Below are positions 36,165 through 45,489 of a stretch of 64,000 nt of DNA, in pieces. A program made the translations under genes and the position numbers. Each line of letters opens with the position of its first letter. Positions within the stretch are counted from its first letter, which is position 1. The notes beneath the pieces were generated by a model. That model had not been told where the DNA came from and made no database searches. It saw only the letters and a list, made by a program, of their open reading frames with translations. This DNA comes from Paenibacillus solani. GTDB lineage: Bacteria > Bacillota > Bacilli > Paenibacillales > Paenibacillaceae. Location of the stretch: positions 924,491 through 988,490 of the forward strand of contig NZ_LIUT01000001.1 of the NCBI RefSeq assembly GCF_001277345.1, written 5' to 3'.

Positions 36165-37070
36165 ATGCAGCAGTGGAAATCGCTATTATCTGAAGCCAAT
36201 GTCGGAGCCGTGTTATGGAATGAACCGCTGGCAAAATATACGACATGGAAAATAGGCGGACCAGCCGATTGCTTGATTATTCCAGAGAATAAGGAGCAGC
36301 TCAAAGAACTGGTCACCCTTCTCCATGCCCATCGTATACCCTGGACACAACTGGGACGCGGTTCCAACATGTTAGTTGCCGATAAAGGCATTCGGGGAGC
36401 GGTCATCAAGCTGGGTCAGGAATTTGAGGGGCTTCATTTTGATGGAGAAACGGTAACTGCAGGCGGCAGTCTGTCATTTGTCAAACTCAGTGTTCTGGCC
36501 GGAAAACAAGGATTATCCGGTCTGGAATTCGCCGGAGGCATTCCTGGTTCAGTTGGAGGGGCTGTTTACATGAATGCAGGTGCCCATGGGTCTGATGTGT
36601 CACGCATATTCAAGTCCGCTGACATTGTACTGGAAACAGGGGAATTGGTTACGTATGCTGCGAAAGATATGGCGTTTGATTACCGGCATTCCATTCTGCA
36701 TGAACGAAAAGGGATTGTGACTGAAGCGGTATTTGAGCTCCGGGAAGGGGATCGTCAAGAAATTTCAGCTGTTATGGCTTCCTATAAGGACCGTCGCCGA
36801 CGTACTCAGCCGCTCCAATCCGCTACGGCAGGCAGTGTATTCCGCAACCCGCCAGGCGATCATGCCGCAAGATTGATCGAGGCTGCCGGTCTCAAAGGAC
36901 TGCGGATCGGGGGCGCAGAAATTTCTTTACAGCATGCCAATTTCATTGAGAACACCGGTCAAGCGACAGCAGAGGACGTGCTCGCACTGATAGAACGCAT
37001 TAAGGAAACCATCTCGGAGAAGAACGGAATCCATATGGTGCCTGAGGTGTATGTACTGGGCGAGCGGTAA
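36165..37070 (+). CDS. murB: UDP-N-acetylenolpyruvoylglucosamine reductase MurB
   Basis: This 301-residue flavoenzyme reduces UDP-GlcNAc-enolpyruvate to UDP-MurNAc. FAD-binding motifs are TTWKIGGPADCLI, GRGSNMLVADKGIRG and GLSGLEFAGGIPGSVGGAVYMNAGAHG. YRHSILHE and the catalytic ATAGSVFRNP follow. The SVFRNP form and length fit type II MurB. GGGAGG stands about 11 bases upstream. It is separated from murG by a hairpin, and murA follows 16 bp later. Confidence 0.95.
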   Translation: MQQWKSLLSEANVGAVLWNEPLAKYTTWKIGGPADCLIIPENKEQLKELVTLLHAHRIPWTQLGRGSNMLVADKGIRGAVIKLGQEFEGLHFDGETVTAGGSLSFVKLSVLAGKQGLSGLEFAGGIPGSVGGAVYMNAGAHGSDVSRIFKSADIVLETGELVTYAAKDMAFDYRHSILHERKGIVTEAVFELREGDRQEISAVMASYKDRRRRTQPLQSATAGSVFRNPPGDHAARLIEAAGLKGLRIGGAEISLQHANFIENTGQATAEDVLALIERIKETISEKNGIHMVPEVYVLGER

Positions 37071-37086
37071 ACTCGGAGGTGATACA

Positions 37087-38370
37087 TTGGACAAATTGGT
37101 GATTGAGGGCGGAAGGCCCCTATCAGGAACCATACGTATCCATGGAGCAAAAAATGCAGCTTTACCCATTCTGGCAGCAAGTCTTCTTGCTGAAGGGACT
37201 GTAAGACTAAGCAATGTCCCGCATCTGCTGGATATTGAAGTGATGCTCAGCATTCTCAGCCGGCTTGGCTCCAAGTGCAAGCACGAGCTGGAAACCGTTA
37301 CCGTGGATACCTCATCTGCCAATTCGTTTCATGTCCCGGAAGATTTAATGAAGCAGATGCGCTCCTCCATCTTCTTGATGGGACCTCTGCTGGCTCGTTT
37401 TGGTGAAGTGACAATCTACCAGCCGGGAGGCTGCGCGATCGGTGAGCGTAAGATTGATCTTCATCTGCATGGATTGCAGGCACTAGGTGCGGAAATTGAG
37501 GAGAGCGACGACAAAATCCATTGCAGGGCCAGTCGATTGATCGGAGCCGATATTCATTTGGACTTTGCAAGCGTAGGAGCGACAGAGAATATCATGATGG
37601 CGGCGGCAACGGCGTATGGCACAACGGTGATTACCAACGCTGCCAGAGAGCCAGAAATTCAGGATCTGCAGCAGTTTCTGAATAAAATGGGAGCTAACAT
37701 TATCGGCGCTGGAACGGACACCATTACGATCCAGGGCGTGGAGCGCCTGGAGCCATGTGAATATGAGATTATACCTGACCGGATCGTTACCGGTACCGTT
37801 ATGATTGCAGCTGCTGTAACCCGCGGAAGTGTAACGCTTACGAAGACCAATCCGTCCCATTTAACTTCCCTTATACACGTGCTGAAGCGCTCCGGTGTTC
37901 AAACCAGTATATGCAATGATATAATAAACATAAGCTGTATGAGCCGTCCTAAAGCAGTCGAACGAATTGTGACTTCGCCGTATCCTTCTTTTCCGACGGA
38001 TTTGCAATCCCAGGTCATGGTTTTGCTGTCCTTGGCAGATGGATTCAGTGTGATGAAAGAAACGGTGTTCGAAGGGCGGTTCAAGCATGTGGAGGAGCTT
38101 TCCCGCATGGGAGCAGACATTTCGACGGATCTGAACTATGCGTTTATACGAGGGGTTCAGAGAATTTACGGTGCTACTGTAGAGGCAACCGACCTTCGGG
38201 CTGGAGCGGCGCTTGTCATTGCCGGTTTGGCCGCGCAGGGAACGACAGTGGTGGAGCAGGTCCATCATATTGACCGTGGTTATGATCGTATTGAAAACAT
38301 GTTCCAAGGTTTAGGAGCACAGATGTATCGTCAATCACCGGTGCCCAAACCGCTTGATTTAGCCAATTGA
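37087..38370 (+). CDS. murA: UDP-GlcNAc 1-carboxyvinyltransferase MurA
   Basis: MurA carries out the first committed step of peptidoglycan synthesis, phosphoenolpyruvate transfer to UDP-GlcNAc. The 427-residue protein has GGRPLSGTIRIHGAKNAALPILAASLL and the active-site loop GGCAIGERKIDLHLHGL. Cys116 is the residue modified by fosfomycin, so the target is of the sensitive type. The DLRAGAALVIAGLAAQG stretch is also present. A TTG start at 37087 has GGAGGTGA six bases upstream; the frame is open back into murB. Confidence 0.95.
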   Translation: MDKLVIEGGRPLSGTIRIHGAKNAALPILAASLLAEGTVRLSNVPHLLDIEVMLSILSRLGSKCKHELETVTVDTSSANSFHVPEDLMKQMRSSIFLMGPLLARFGEVTIYQPGGCAIGERKIDLHLHGLQALGAEIEESDDKIHCRASRLIGADIHLDFASVGATENIMMAAATAYGTTVITNAAREPEIQDLQQFLNKMGANIIGAGTDTITIQGVERLEPCEYEIIPDRIVTGTVMIAAAVTRGSVTLTKTNPSHLTSLIHVLKRSGVQTSICNDIINISCMSRPKAVERIVTSPYPSFPTDLQSQVMVLLSLADGFSVMKETVFEGRFKHVEELSRMGADISTDLNYAFIRGVQRIYGATVEATDLRAGAALVIAGLAAQGTTVVEQVHHIDRGYDRIENMFQGLGAQMYRQSPVPKPLDLAN

Positions 38371-38380
38371 GGTCCTGAGC

Positions 38381-38405
38381 ATCCCCTCCCGATCCAGGAG
38401 GGGAT
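38381..38405 (+). promoter_or_regulatory. Hairpin hiding an SD-like sequence before divIB
   Basis: ATCCCCTCC and GGAGGGGAT form a perfect 9-bp stem with a 7-nt loop. No T-run follows. The right arm is an AGGAGGGG-type Shine-Dalgarno sequence 12-13 bases before the ATG at 38417. Confidence 0.55.
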
Positions 38406-38431
38406 AGCAGGTCTTTATGGAGAGATTGAAT

Positions 38432-39178
38432 ATGTCCAAGACACATATGCCTGTTCTGAAGCAGGACAAGCCCAAACCGAAGACAGCCAAAAAGATCATA
38501 TGGATATTGCTGCTGCTTTTCGTAGCCCTGCTGACAATCCTTTTTTTTAGGTCATCGATCAGCCAAGTGACCGAGATTCAATTTAAGGGAAATACGTTTA
38601 ATACAAGTGAGCAGCTTACCAAGCAAAGCGGGCTTCGTATCGGAGACCAGTATTTTGGCGTTGATCCTAAGCTAGTACAGGAACGTCTGGTGAAACTCGG
38701 AACGATCAAGTCAGCCGAAATAACCAAAACCTTTCCTGGTCAAATCAGTATCGTGGTTACAGAGCATACTACGGTAGCCTATGAACTGTCTGAGGATGGA
38801 GAACTTCAGGCGATTCTGGCCAGCGGCGCTTCCGTCCCTGTTACAGCGAGCGGCATTGCCGTGGAGAAGCCTATCTTGACCAAGTGGGATGCGTCCGATC
38901 CGAACAAGGCCGAGCTGAGCAAGGCTTTGGCCGAAATACCAAACAATCTTACTTCTGATATTTCGGAGATCATGCCGTCACCAACCCTTTCTTTTCCCGA
39001 TCGGATCAAGCTGTACACACGTTCCAAATTTGAAGTGATTACTTCGGTATCTCTGCTGCGCGACAAGGTAGAGTATCTGAATCAGGTCACTGAAATGGAG
39101 CGTCCGGGCCTGATTACAATGCTGGAAGCGGACTCTTATGTGCCGTTTGAAGAAGAAGTTGTTGAAGAGGCGGAGTAA
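38432..39178 (+). CDS. divIB: Cell division protein DivIB/FtsQ
   Basis: The bitopic divisome protein has about 248 residues. A Lys/Pro-rich cytoplasmic segment leads to one membrane helix (IIWILLLLFVALLTILFF). A POTRA domain (VTEIQFKGNTFNTSEQLTKQSGLRIGDQYF) and a DivIB/FtsQ beta domain follow, with an acidic end (FEEEVVEEAE). It bridges FtsL-DivIC to the septal synthase. The ATG at 38432 has GGAG nine bases upstream; an ATG at 38417 is also plausible and would use the site within the hairpin. It is followed by about 230 bp carrying the ftsA promoter. Confidence 0.88.
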   Translation: MSKTHMPVLKQDKPKPKTAKKIIWILLLLFVALLTILFFRSSISQVTEIQFKGNTFNTSEQLTKQSGLRIGDQYFGVDPKLVQERLVKLGTIKSAEITKTFPGQISIVVTEHTTVAYELSEDGELQAILASGASVPVTASGIAVEKPILTKWDASDPNKAELSKALAEIPNNLTSDISEIMPSPTLSFPDRIKLYTRSKFEVITSVSLLRDKVEYLNQVTEMERPGLITMLEADSYVPFEEEVVEEAE

Positions 39179-39316
39179 AGGCAATAACCCCCCTACTCAG
39201 GAGTATGAATAAATGGTACACTTGAAAGGATTGACTACTTGTCTCTGGTCTTCTTTTTTGAATGACTTTTACGGCCTGTCATAGCAAAAGTTGGCAGTAA
39301 AAAAATTGTTGAAAAA

Positions 39317-39345
39317 AGAGGGAAAGACCTGCGAGTGTGGAATAA
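39317..39345 (+). promoter_or_regulatory. Sigma-H-like promoter of ftsAZ
   Basis: AGAGGGAAA, 11 bp, then GTGGAATAA. This matches the sigma-H consensus (RNAGGAWWW, 11-12, RNNGAATWW) at all but one fixed position. Bacillus subtilis ftsAZ also has a sigma-H promoter used at sporulation onset. Confidence 0.6.
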
Positions 39346-39405
39346 GTAGAAATGTATTCTATATTATCAAATTATATTAGTTTAAGAAATAGGAGGTGCC
39401 AGAGC

Positions 39406-40689
39406 TTGAGCAACAATGACATCATTGTTAGTTTGGACATCGGTACATCCAAAGTTCGTGCTATTATTGGTGAAGTTAACAATGGAGCCTTTAATATTAT
39501 TGGAGTTGGATCTGCCGACTCGGAGGGAATTCGTAAGGGTGCAATTGTAGATATCGACCAGACCGTACAATCCATTCGCAGCGCTGTTGATCATGCGGAG
39601 CGTATGGTCGGTATTCAAATATCCGAAGTATATGTCGGCATTTCAGGAAATCATATTGGACTTCAATCCAGCCACGGTGTTGTGGCAGTATCGAACGAGG
39701 ATCGCGAAATTGGTGAAGAAGACATCGACCGAGTGCTAAAAGCAGCAGAAGTCGTGGCACTTCCACCAGATCGAGAAATTATCGATGTGGTTGCTAGACA
39801 ATTTGTAGTTGACGGTTTGGAAGGAATCTCGGATCCGCGAGGAATGATCGGTGTAAGGCTGGAAGTTGAAGCTACGATTATAACTGGCGCCAAAACGGCA
39901 ATACATAATCTTTTGCGATGTGTAGAGAAATCAGATTTGAAAGTGAAGGATCTGGTGCTGATCCCGCTTGGTGCAGGACAGCTCGCATTGTCCAAGGATG
40001 AGAAAACGATGGGCTCGGTATTGGTGGACGTTGGAGCGGGTTCAACCACATTGGCTGTGTTTGAAGCAGGCAGCATTGCTGCGACCTCAACGCTACCGGT
40101 TGGCGGAGATTTCGTTACGAATGATATCGCCTACGGGCTCCGTACTCTGACAGATCAAGCCGAGAAGGTAAAGTTGAAATACGGATGCGCATTGATCGAA
40201 AGTGCGGCTCCTGAAGTAACCTTTAAAGTAACGATGATCGGTAGTAATGTGGACAAGGAGTTCTCACAAGAGGATCTGGCAGCCATCATAGAACCTCGCA
40301 TTCAGGAGATTTTCCAATTGGTGCGCCAAGAAATTAAACGCTTGGGTTACAGTGAGCTCCCGGGTGGTTATGTACTTACTGGGGGCACTATGTCCATGCC
40401 TGGTGTGCTGCAGGTGGCACAGAATGAGCTGGCGACTTCCGTGCGAATTGCGGTTCCCGATTTTATCGGTGTCCGTGATCCGGGATACTGCAGCGGGGTC
40501 GGCATCCTCCACAATGCAATCCGGAACGTACGCGTTCGCAATACGGGAGGAAGCAATAACAGCAGCGGAAATAACAAGAAACCGGTGAACCGCGCTAAAC
40601 AGCAAAATCCTGTCGCAGTAACTCAGGAAACCAGCCAAAAGCCGGGATTTATTGAACGCTTGAAGAAGATGTTCAGCGAGTTTATATAG
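39406..40689 (+). CDS. ftsA: Cell division protein FtsA
   Basis: This 427-residue actin-like ATPase tethers FtsZ to the membrane. It shows DIIVSLDIGTSKVRAIIGE (phosphate 1), VDVGAGSTTLAVF (phosphate 2) and GGYVLTGGTMSMPGV. A Ser/Asn-rich linker and a C-terminal amphipathic helix (GFIERLKKMFSEFI) for membrane binding follow. A TTG start at 39406 has AGGAGGTG seven bases upstream and restores the family N-terminus; the frame is open from 39352. Confidence 0.95.
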   Translation: MSNNDIIVSLDIGTSKVRAIIGEVNNGAFNIIGVGSADSEGIRKGAIVDIDQTVQSIRSAVDHAERMVGIQISEVYVGISGNHIGLQSSHGVVAVSNEDREIGEEDIDRVLKAAEVVALPPDREIIDVVARQFVVDGLEGISDPRGMIGVRLEVEATIITGAKTAIHNLLRCVEKSDLKVKDLVLIPLGAGQLALSKDEKTMGSVLVDVGAGSTTLAVFEAGSIAATSTLPVGGDFVTNDIAYGLRTLTDQAEKVKLKYGCALIESAAPEVTFKVTMIGSNVDKEFSQEDLAAIIEPRIQEIFQLVRQEIKRLGYSELPGGYVLTGGTMSMPGVLQVAQNELATSVRIAVPDFIGVRDPGYCSGVGILHNAIRNVRVRNTGGSNNSSGNNKKPVNRAKQQNPVAVTQETSQKPGFIERLKKMFSEFI

Positions 40690-40746
40690 CGGATTCATTC
40701 GACTGTGGACGTGCCATCCACGCACATTGAGGGGGAGATGGGTTAG

Positions 40747-41868
40747 ATGTTGGAATTTGATTTTGAAATGGAGAGCTTAGCTCAAATTAAAGTAATCGGA
40801 GTCGGCGGAGGCGGAAGCAACGCTGTTAACCGTATGATTGAGAATGGTGTGCAAGGTGTTGAATTTATTACCGTAAATACGGATGCCCAGGCACTCCATC
40901 TTGCTAAATCCGAACATAAACTGCAGATCGGGGATAAGTTAACTCGCGGTCTTGGCGCTGGCGCTAATCCTGAAGTGGGTAAGAAGGCTGCAGAGGAATC
41001 CCGCGATTTGGTTATGAACACCCTGAAGGGTGCTGATATGGTATTCGTCACCGCCGGCATGGGCGGGGGCACCGGTACGGGAGCAGCTCCTGTCATTGCC
41101 GAAATTGCCAAGGAATGCGGTGCTTTGACAGTCGGTGTTGTTACCCGTCCTTTCACCTTTGAAGGCCGCAAGCGTTTCTCTCAAGCAGAGCTGGGAATCG
41201 AGGCTTTGAAGGAGAAGGTTGACACCTTGATTGTCATTCCAAATGATCGGCTTCTTGAGATTGTGGATAAGAAGACACCGATAATGGAAGCTTTCCGCGA
41301 AGCGGATAATGTGCTTCGCCAAGCAGTCCAAGGTATTTCTGATCTGATTGCTGTACCGGGTCTGATTAACCTTGACTTTGCCGACGTGAAAACAATTATG
41401 ACTGAGCGCGGTTCAGCCCTAATGGGAATTGGCCTCGCTACTGGTGAGAACCGTGCTTCCGAGGCTGCCCGCAAGGCGATCATGAGCCCGCTGCTTGAAA
41501 CCTCTATCGAAGGCGCGCGCGGTGTCATCATGAATATCACTGGAGGAACCAATCTATCTTTGTATGAGGTGAATGAAGCTGCTGAGATTGTAACTTCTGC
41601 CTCTGATCCGGAAGTGAACATGATCTTTGGTGCGATGATCGAAGAAAGCATGAAGGATGAGATCAAGGTAACGGTCATTGCTACAGGGTTTGAGAGCAAG
41701 CCTTCTCAGATGCCGCCAGCACGTCGCCCTGCCATGTCCCAAGGGGAGCAGCAGCAGACGGTATCCGATAAGAGCAATGTGAATCTGAAGCCGTTTGGCA
41801 ATCAGGGCAGCAATGATCAATTGGATATTCCGACGTTCCTTCGCAATCGTTCCCGTAATAATGATTAA
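40747..41868 (+). CDS. ftsZ: Cell division GTPase FtsZ
   Basis: This 373-residue tubulin homologue forms the Z-ring. It has [14 protein letters not shown], the GTP signature [11 protein letters not shown] (about 105-115), T7 loop [11 protein letters not shown] and a variable linker. The C-terminal peptide [14 protein letters not shown] binds FtsA, SepF and other tethers. GGGGGAG precedes the ATG. It is co-transcribed with ftsA and closed by a terminator. Confidence 0.97.
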   Translation: MLEFDFEMESLAQIKVIGVGGGGSNAVNRMIENGVQGVEFITVNTDAQALHLAKSEHKLQIGDKLTRGLGAGANPEVGKKAAEESRDLVMNTLKGADMVFVTAGMGGGTGTGAAPVIAEIAKECGALTVGVVTRPFTFEGRKRFSQAELGIEALKEKVDTLIVIPNDRLLEIVDKKTPIMEAFREADNVLRQAVQGISDLIAVPGLINLDFADVKTIMTERGSALMGIGLATGENRASEAARKAIMSPLLETSIEGARGVIMNITGGTNLSLYEVNEAAEIVTSASDPEVNMIFGAMIEESMKDEIKVTVIATGFESKPSQMPPARRPAMSQGEQQQTVSDKSNVNLKPFGNQGSNDQLDIPTFLRNRSRNND

Positions 41869-41886
41869 ATCAATTTGTACAAATAA

Positions 41887-41935
41887 ACGAGCCTATGTTT
41901 CATCATCATGATGACACATAGGCTCGTTTTATTTG
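41887..41935 (+). terminator. Terminator of ftsAZ
   Basis: AACGAGCCTATGT pairs with ACATAGGCTCGTT across a 17-nt loop, then TTTATTT. Confidence 0.9.
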
Positions 41936-41992
41936 AGAGGGTCTAACTTCCCCTAATCCCCGAGCTTATTTCCCCATATGCGACCTCTGTAT

Positions 41993-42106
41993 GACGACAA
42001 GAGCAGTTCTAGGCTCCGGCCACTATAAATTGCCCTCCATCGACAAAAAAAGTCTGTAATCCGCCCACAGGTTTAGACAGACTTTGAACTCTATTCTTCT
42101 TATACT
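41993..42106 (+). promoter_or_regulatory. Candidate Spo0A-controlled promoter of spoIIGA-sigE
   Basis: Two minus-strand Spo0A-box-like sites occur: TTGTCGTC at 41993-42000 and TTGTCGAT at 42039-42046. Downstream, TAGACA (42074-42079) and TATACT (42101-42106) are 21 bp apart. This resembles the overlong spacer of the Bacillus subtilis spoIIG promoter. An AAAGTCTGT/ACAGACTTT inverted repeat (42049-42085) spans the -35 region. Confidence 0.4.
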
Positions 42107-42161
42107 AGTAACATCTCCCAATTGCCCCAAATACAACAGAAGTGGATGTCGGACTAGGCAG

Positions 42162-43187
42162 GTGAACAACCTGGTTGTTTATATTGATCTCATATTTCTG
42201 GCAAACCTTTTCATTGACTGTATTTTGCTAGCTTTAACCGCTTGGATGCGCAAGGCCAAGCTCAAATGGTGGAGACTAGCTCTGTCTTCTATGGTAGGCG
42301 CATTGTATGTTGTCATGATGTTCGTCCCTCAACTATCATTTTTGTTTACCTTTCTCATCAAGTTTGGCCTATCATTGATCATGCTTTGGATTGCTTTCGG
42401 TTTTACCAGCCTACAGAGTTATCTGCATCATTTGGGAGCTTTTTATATGGTGAATTTTGCCGCAGCCGGAGGGATTATCGGATTTCACTATCTGATTCAG
42501 AATTCGGGAGAATTGTTCAGGGGGATATGGTATACGACATCGGGGGGGTTATCCTTCGAATTAAAGGTAGGATTTTGGTTTGCGTGCATTGTTTTTTTGG
42601 GAGTTGTGCTCATATTTAAAGCTGTTCAGACTACAAAACGCATTACGGAGAAGCGGGAGTCTTTATTAGGAGAGGTAACGGTATGGATCGGCAGCGTCAA
42701 AATATCCTGCGTAGGACTGCTTGATACCGGAAACCAATTAAGTGATCCGTTGACGCGCACGCCTGTTATGGTCATGGAAGCTGCCCTATGGGAGTCTTAC
42801 CTGCCCTCAGGATGGAGCAAACGGTTGATGGAGGGGCAGCCCGATCAATTAATTATGGGTCTTGCGGTGGATGAATTTGAATGGCGTGATCGTTTGCGGC
42901 TGGTTCCGTATCGTGGCGTCAACCGAGGGGCGGCTTTTATGCTGGCCTTAAAGCCCGATCAGGTACGGATTGAGCTGGGGGGACTGGAATATACGGCATC
43001 CAAAGTGTTAATTGGTCTTGACGGCGGCACGCTTTCGGGTGACAGGGCGTACAGAGCAATCATTCATCCATCCTTAACGGACGGGGAAGGGCTGCCAAGG
43101 ATGAGCAACAACGCTGATCCAATGAATGTGCCTAATCCTGCTGCTACGACAAGTATGGATCCCAAAGACGCAACATCCGCTGGCTGA
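42162..43187 (+). CDS. spoIIGA: Pro-sigma-E processing protease SpoIIGA
   Basis: The membrane aspartyl protease cuts pro-sigma-E in the mother cell after a signal from the forespore (SpoIIR). Residues 1-155 form five to six helices (VYIDLIFLANLFIDCILLALTAWM). The cytoplasmic protease half contains the catalytic Asp188 in LLDTGNQLSDPLTRTPVM, with RLRLVPYRGV further on. The GTG at 42162 gives the family N-terminus, although its ribosome-binding site is weak; the frame is open from 42084. It directly precedes its substrate gene sigE. Confidence 0.92.
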   Translation: MNNLVVYIDLIFLANLFIDCILLALTAWMRKAKLKWWRLALSSMVGALYVVMMFVPQLSFLFTFLIKFGLSLIMLWIAFGFTSLQSYLHHLGAFYMVNFAAAGGIIGFHYLIQNSGELFRGIWYTTSGGLSFELKVGFWFACIVFLGVVLIFKAVQTTKRITEKRESLLGEVTVWIGSVKISCVGLLDTGNQLSDPLTRTPVMVMEAALWESYLPSGWSKRLMEGQPDQLIMGLAVDEFEWRDRLRLVPYRGVNRGAAFMLALKPDQVRIELGGLEYTASKVLIGLDGGTLSGDRAYRAIIHPSLTDGEGLPRMSNNADPMNVPNPAATTSMDPKDATSAG

Positions 43188-43332
43188 GTAAATTATGTGG
43201 ATCTTAATGCTTCAAACATACGAGTCTTTGAAAAAACGGTATTGATCCAGCGCCCTATTCGACAAGAGCAGCGGCAATCAAATGAATGAAGGTTATAGAT
43301 CCCTTCGGGAAAACGTTTTAGGAGGATAAGAG

Positions 43333-44055
43333 ATGCCTGTGAAATGGAGATTAGCATTCCAGCTGCAATATTACCGCGTACTATTTTTACTAGGCCTGAA
43401 GAGTCAGGAAATCTACTATATCGGTGGTAGTGAGGCGCTCCCGCCTCCGCTTACGAAAGAAGAAGAGGAGTACTTGCTCAAAAAGCTGCCTACTGGCGAT
43501 GCGGCCACCCGTGCGATGCTGATCGAACGTAACCTGCGTCTGGTTGTATACATTGCCCGCAAATTCGAAAACACCGGCATCAACATTGAGGACCTGGTGT
43601 CGATTGGTGCGATCGGCTTGATTAAGGCGGTGAATACCTTTGATCCCGAGAAAAAAATCAAGTTGGCCACTTATGCCTCGCGCTGTATTGAGAACGAAAT
43701 TTTGATGTATCTCCGCCGGAATAACAAAACGCGCAGCGAGGTTTCTTTTGATGAGCCACTGAATATCGATTGGGACGGTAATGAATTACTCTTGTCCGAT
43801 GTGCTTGGTACAGAGAATGATACCATCTACCGCAATATTGAGGAGCAGGTTGATCGGAAGCTGCTGCAAAAAGCGCTCGATAAATTAAGCGACCGTGAAC
43901 GCATGATCATGGAGCTTCGTTTCGGCCTGCAGGACGGGGAAGAAAAGACGCAAAAGGATGTGGCAGATCTGCTCGGCATCTCACAATCCTATATTTCCCG
44001 ATTGGAAAAAAGAATTATCAAACGCCTCCGCAAAGAATTCAACAAGATGGTGTAA
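43333..44055 (+). CDS. sigE: Sporulation sigma factor E (pro-sigma-E)
   Basis: The early mother-cell sigma factor has 240 residues and an N-terminal membrane-binding pro-sequence ([28 protein letters not shown]) that SpoIIGA removes. Region 2 has [34 protein letters not shown] and [16 protein letters not shown]. Region 4 has the helix-turn-helix [30 protein letters not shown] lies before the ATG. Order spoIIGA-sigE-sigG is as in Bacillus. Confidence 0.97.
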   Translation: MPVKWRLAFQLQYYRVLFLLGLKSQEIYYIGGSEALPPPLTKEEEEYLLKKLPTGDAATRAMLIERNLRLVVYIARKFENTGINIEDLVSIGAIGLIKAVNTFDPEKKIKLATYASRCIENEILMYLRRNNKTRSEVSFDEPLNIDWDGNELLLSDVLGTENDTIYRNIEEQVDRKLLQKALDKLSDRERMIMELRFGLQDGEEKTQKDVADLLGISQSYISRLEKRIIKRLRKEFNKMV

Positions 44056-44084
44056 CTGGAAAACACAAGGAATAAAATAACCCC

Positions 44085-44123
44085 CCTCGGAGATAATGTA
44101 CAGTAATGTTTCTCCTTGGGAGG
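44085..44123 (+). promoter_or_regulatory. Hairpin covering the sigG ribosome-binding site
   Basis: CCTC-GGAGA pairs with TCTCC-(TTGG)-GAGG across a 17-nt loop. The right arm holds the GGGAGG Shine-Dalgarno sequence of sigG. Bacillus subtilis sigG is known to have an inhibitory leader structure of this kind. Confidence 0.6.
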
Positions 44124-44132
44124 TTAGTCATC

Positions 44133-44915
44133 ATGACGCGAAACAAAGTTGAAATATGTGGTGTGGATACATCCAAACTGCCTGTCCTGACTAATGTGGA
44201 AATGAGGGAACTATTCCATAATTTGCAGCAGAACAACGAACGATCCGCTCGAGAGAAATTGGTGAATGGCAATCTGAGACTGGTGCTCAGCGTCATCCAA
44301 AGGTTTAACAATCGGGGAGAGTTTGTGGATGATTTGTTTCAGGTAGGCTGTATTGGACTGATGAAAGCCATTGATAATTTTGATTTGTCGCAAAATGTTA
44401 AATTTTCCACGTACGCCGTGCCGATGATTATCGGAGAAATACGCCGATATTTAAGGGATAACAACCCGATTCGCGTCTCCCGATCACTGCGTGATATTGC
44501 TTACAAGGCACTACAGGTAAGAGATCAACTGACGAATATGAATTCGCGTGAACCAACGATTTTCGAAATTTCCGAAGCGCTGAATGTGCCCAAGGAAGAT
44601 GTTGTATTTGCACTTGATGCTATTCAAGATCCCGTATCGTTGTTTGAGCCGATTTATCATGATGGAGGAGATCCGATTTATGTGATGGATCAAATCAGCG
44701 ATGATAAGAACAAAGATGTGTCGTGGATTGAGGAAATTGCGCTCCGGGAGGCCATGCATAAGCTCGGTCAACGCGAGAAAATGATTTTATCCATGCGGTT
44801 TTATGAGGGTAAAACCCAGATGGAGGTTGCCGATGAAATCGGCATTTCTCAGGCGCAGGTTTCCCGTTTGGAGAAGTCAGCGATCAAACAAATGCAGAAG
44901 TACGTCAAAACTTAG
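44133..44915 (+). CDS. sigG: Sporulation sigma factor G
   Basis: The late forespore sigma factor has 260 residues, the usual length. It starts TRNKVEICGVDTSKLPVL, which is nearly invariant. Region 2 is LVLSVIQRFNNRGEFVDDLFQVGCIGLMKAIDNF, and the region 4 helix-turn-helix is KTQMEVADEIGISQAQVSRLEKSAI. The ATG at 44133 has GGGAGG nine bases upstream; an ATG at 44106 lies inside the leader. It has no pro-sequence. Confidence 0.97.
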   Translation: MTRNKVEICGVDTSKLPVLTNVEMRELFHNLQQNNERSAREKLVNGNLRLVLSVIQRFNNRGEFVDDLFQVGCIGLMKAIDNFDLSQNVKFSTYAVPMIIGEIRRYLRDNNPIRVSRSLRDIAYKALQVRDQLTNMNSREPTIFEISEALNVPKEDVVFALDAIQDPVSLFEPIYHDGGDPIYVMDQISDDKNKDVSWIEEIALREAMHKLGQREKMILSMRFYEGKTQMEVADEIGISQAQVSRLEKSAIKQMQKYVKT

Positions 44916-44941
44916 GAAGACCAGCAATCAAACGAACAGAT

Positions 44942-44972
44942 AACGATCCCGTTTTATGGGGTCGTTTTTTTA
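44942..44972 (+). terminator. Terminator after sigG
   Basis: AACGATCCC pairs with GGGGTCGTT (one wobble) across a 7-nt loop and is followed by a T-run. Confidence 0.85.
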
Positions 44973-45112
44973 AATTTATATAAGCTATTTTTGCTATGCG
45001 GCTCATATATTGAATTGTGGGAGGTTTGAGAAAAAAGCTTTACAATCAGCCTCCTGAATACTTCTAGGGTGTGATGCTCGTGATACCTGATAATCATATG
45101 GTGGGGAAAAAG

Positions 45113-45421
45113 ATGAAAATATCCGATCTTCAAACGAAGGATGTTATTAATATCATTGATGGCAAGCGGCTTGGACAGGTCAGCGATTTGGAACTGGACT
45201 TGCGGCAGGGCCGGATTGAAGCGATTGTCGTGCCTAGCTATGGCAAATTCATGGGATTGTTTGGGGGCGGAAGTGACCTGATCATACCCTGGCGGAATAT
45301 TGTCAAGATCGGTTCCGATGTGGTTCTGGTCAAAATGGAGGAGCTGAGAAGTGCACCTGACGAGGCAGAGTCTGTGGAGTATCTGGACCGCCCGGATCGT
45401 TCCGACCGGCGATCTTACTAA
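45113..45421 (+). CDS. ylmC: YlmC/YmxH family PRC-barrel protein
   Basis: The 102-residue protein has a PRC-barrel fold (MKISDLQTKDVINIIDGKRLGQVSDLELDL ... GSDLIIPWRNIVKIGSDVVLVKME). Family members are sporulation-associated; their biochemical role is unknown. The ATG at 45113 has GGTGGGG six bases upstream; the frame runs back to 45071 with several other possible starts. Its position after sigG and before ylmD is that of ylmC. Confidence 0.85.
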   Translation: MKISDLQTKDVINIIDGKRLGQVSDLELDLRQGRIEAIVVPSYGKFMGLFGGGSDLIIPWRNIVKIGSDVVLVKMEELRSAPDEAESVEYLDRPDRSDRRSY

Positions 45422-45489
45422 ACTGACTGATCGGTTCATGTGTCTCCTGAGTAGATTTCTGGTACACTGGTCATAGAGGTGAAGTGTGG

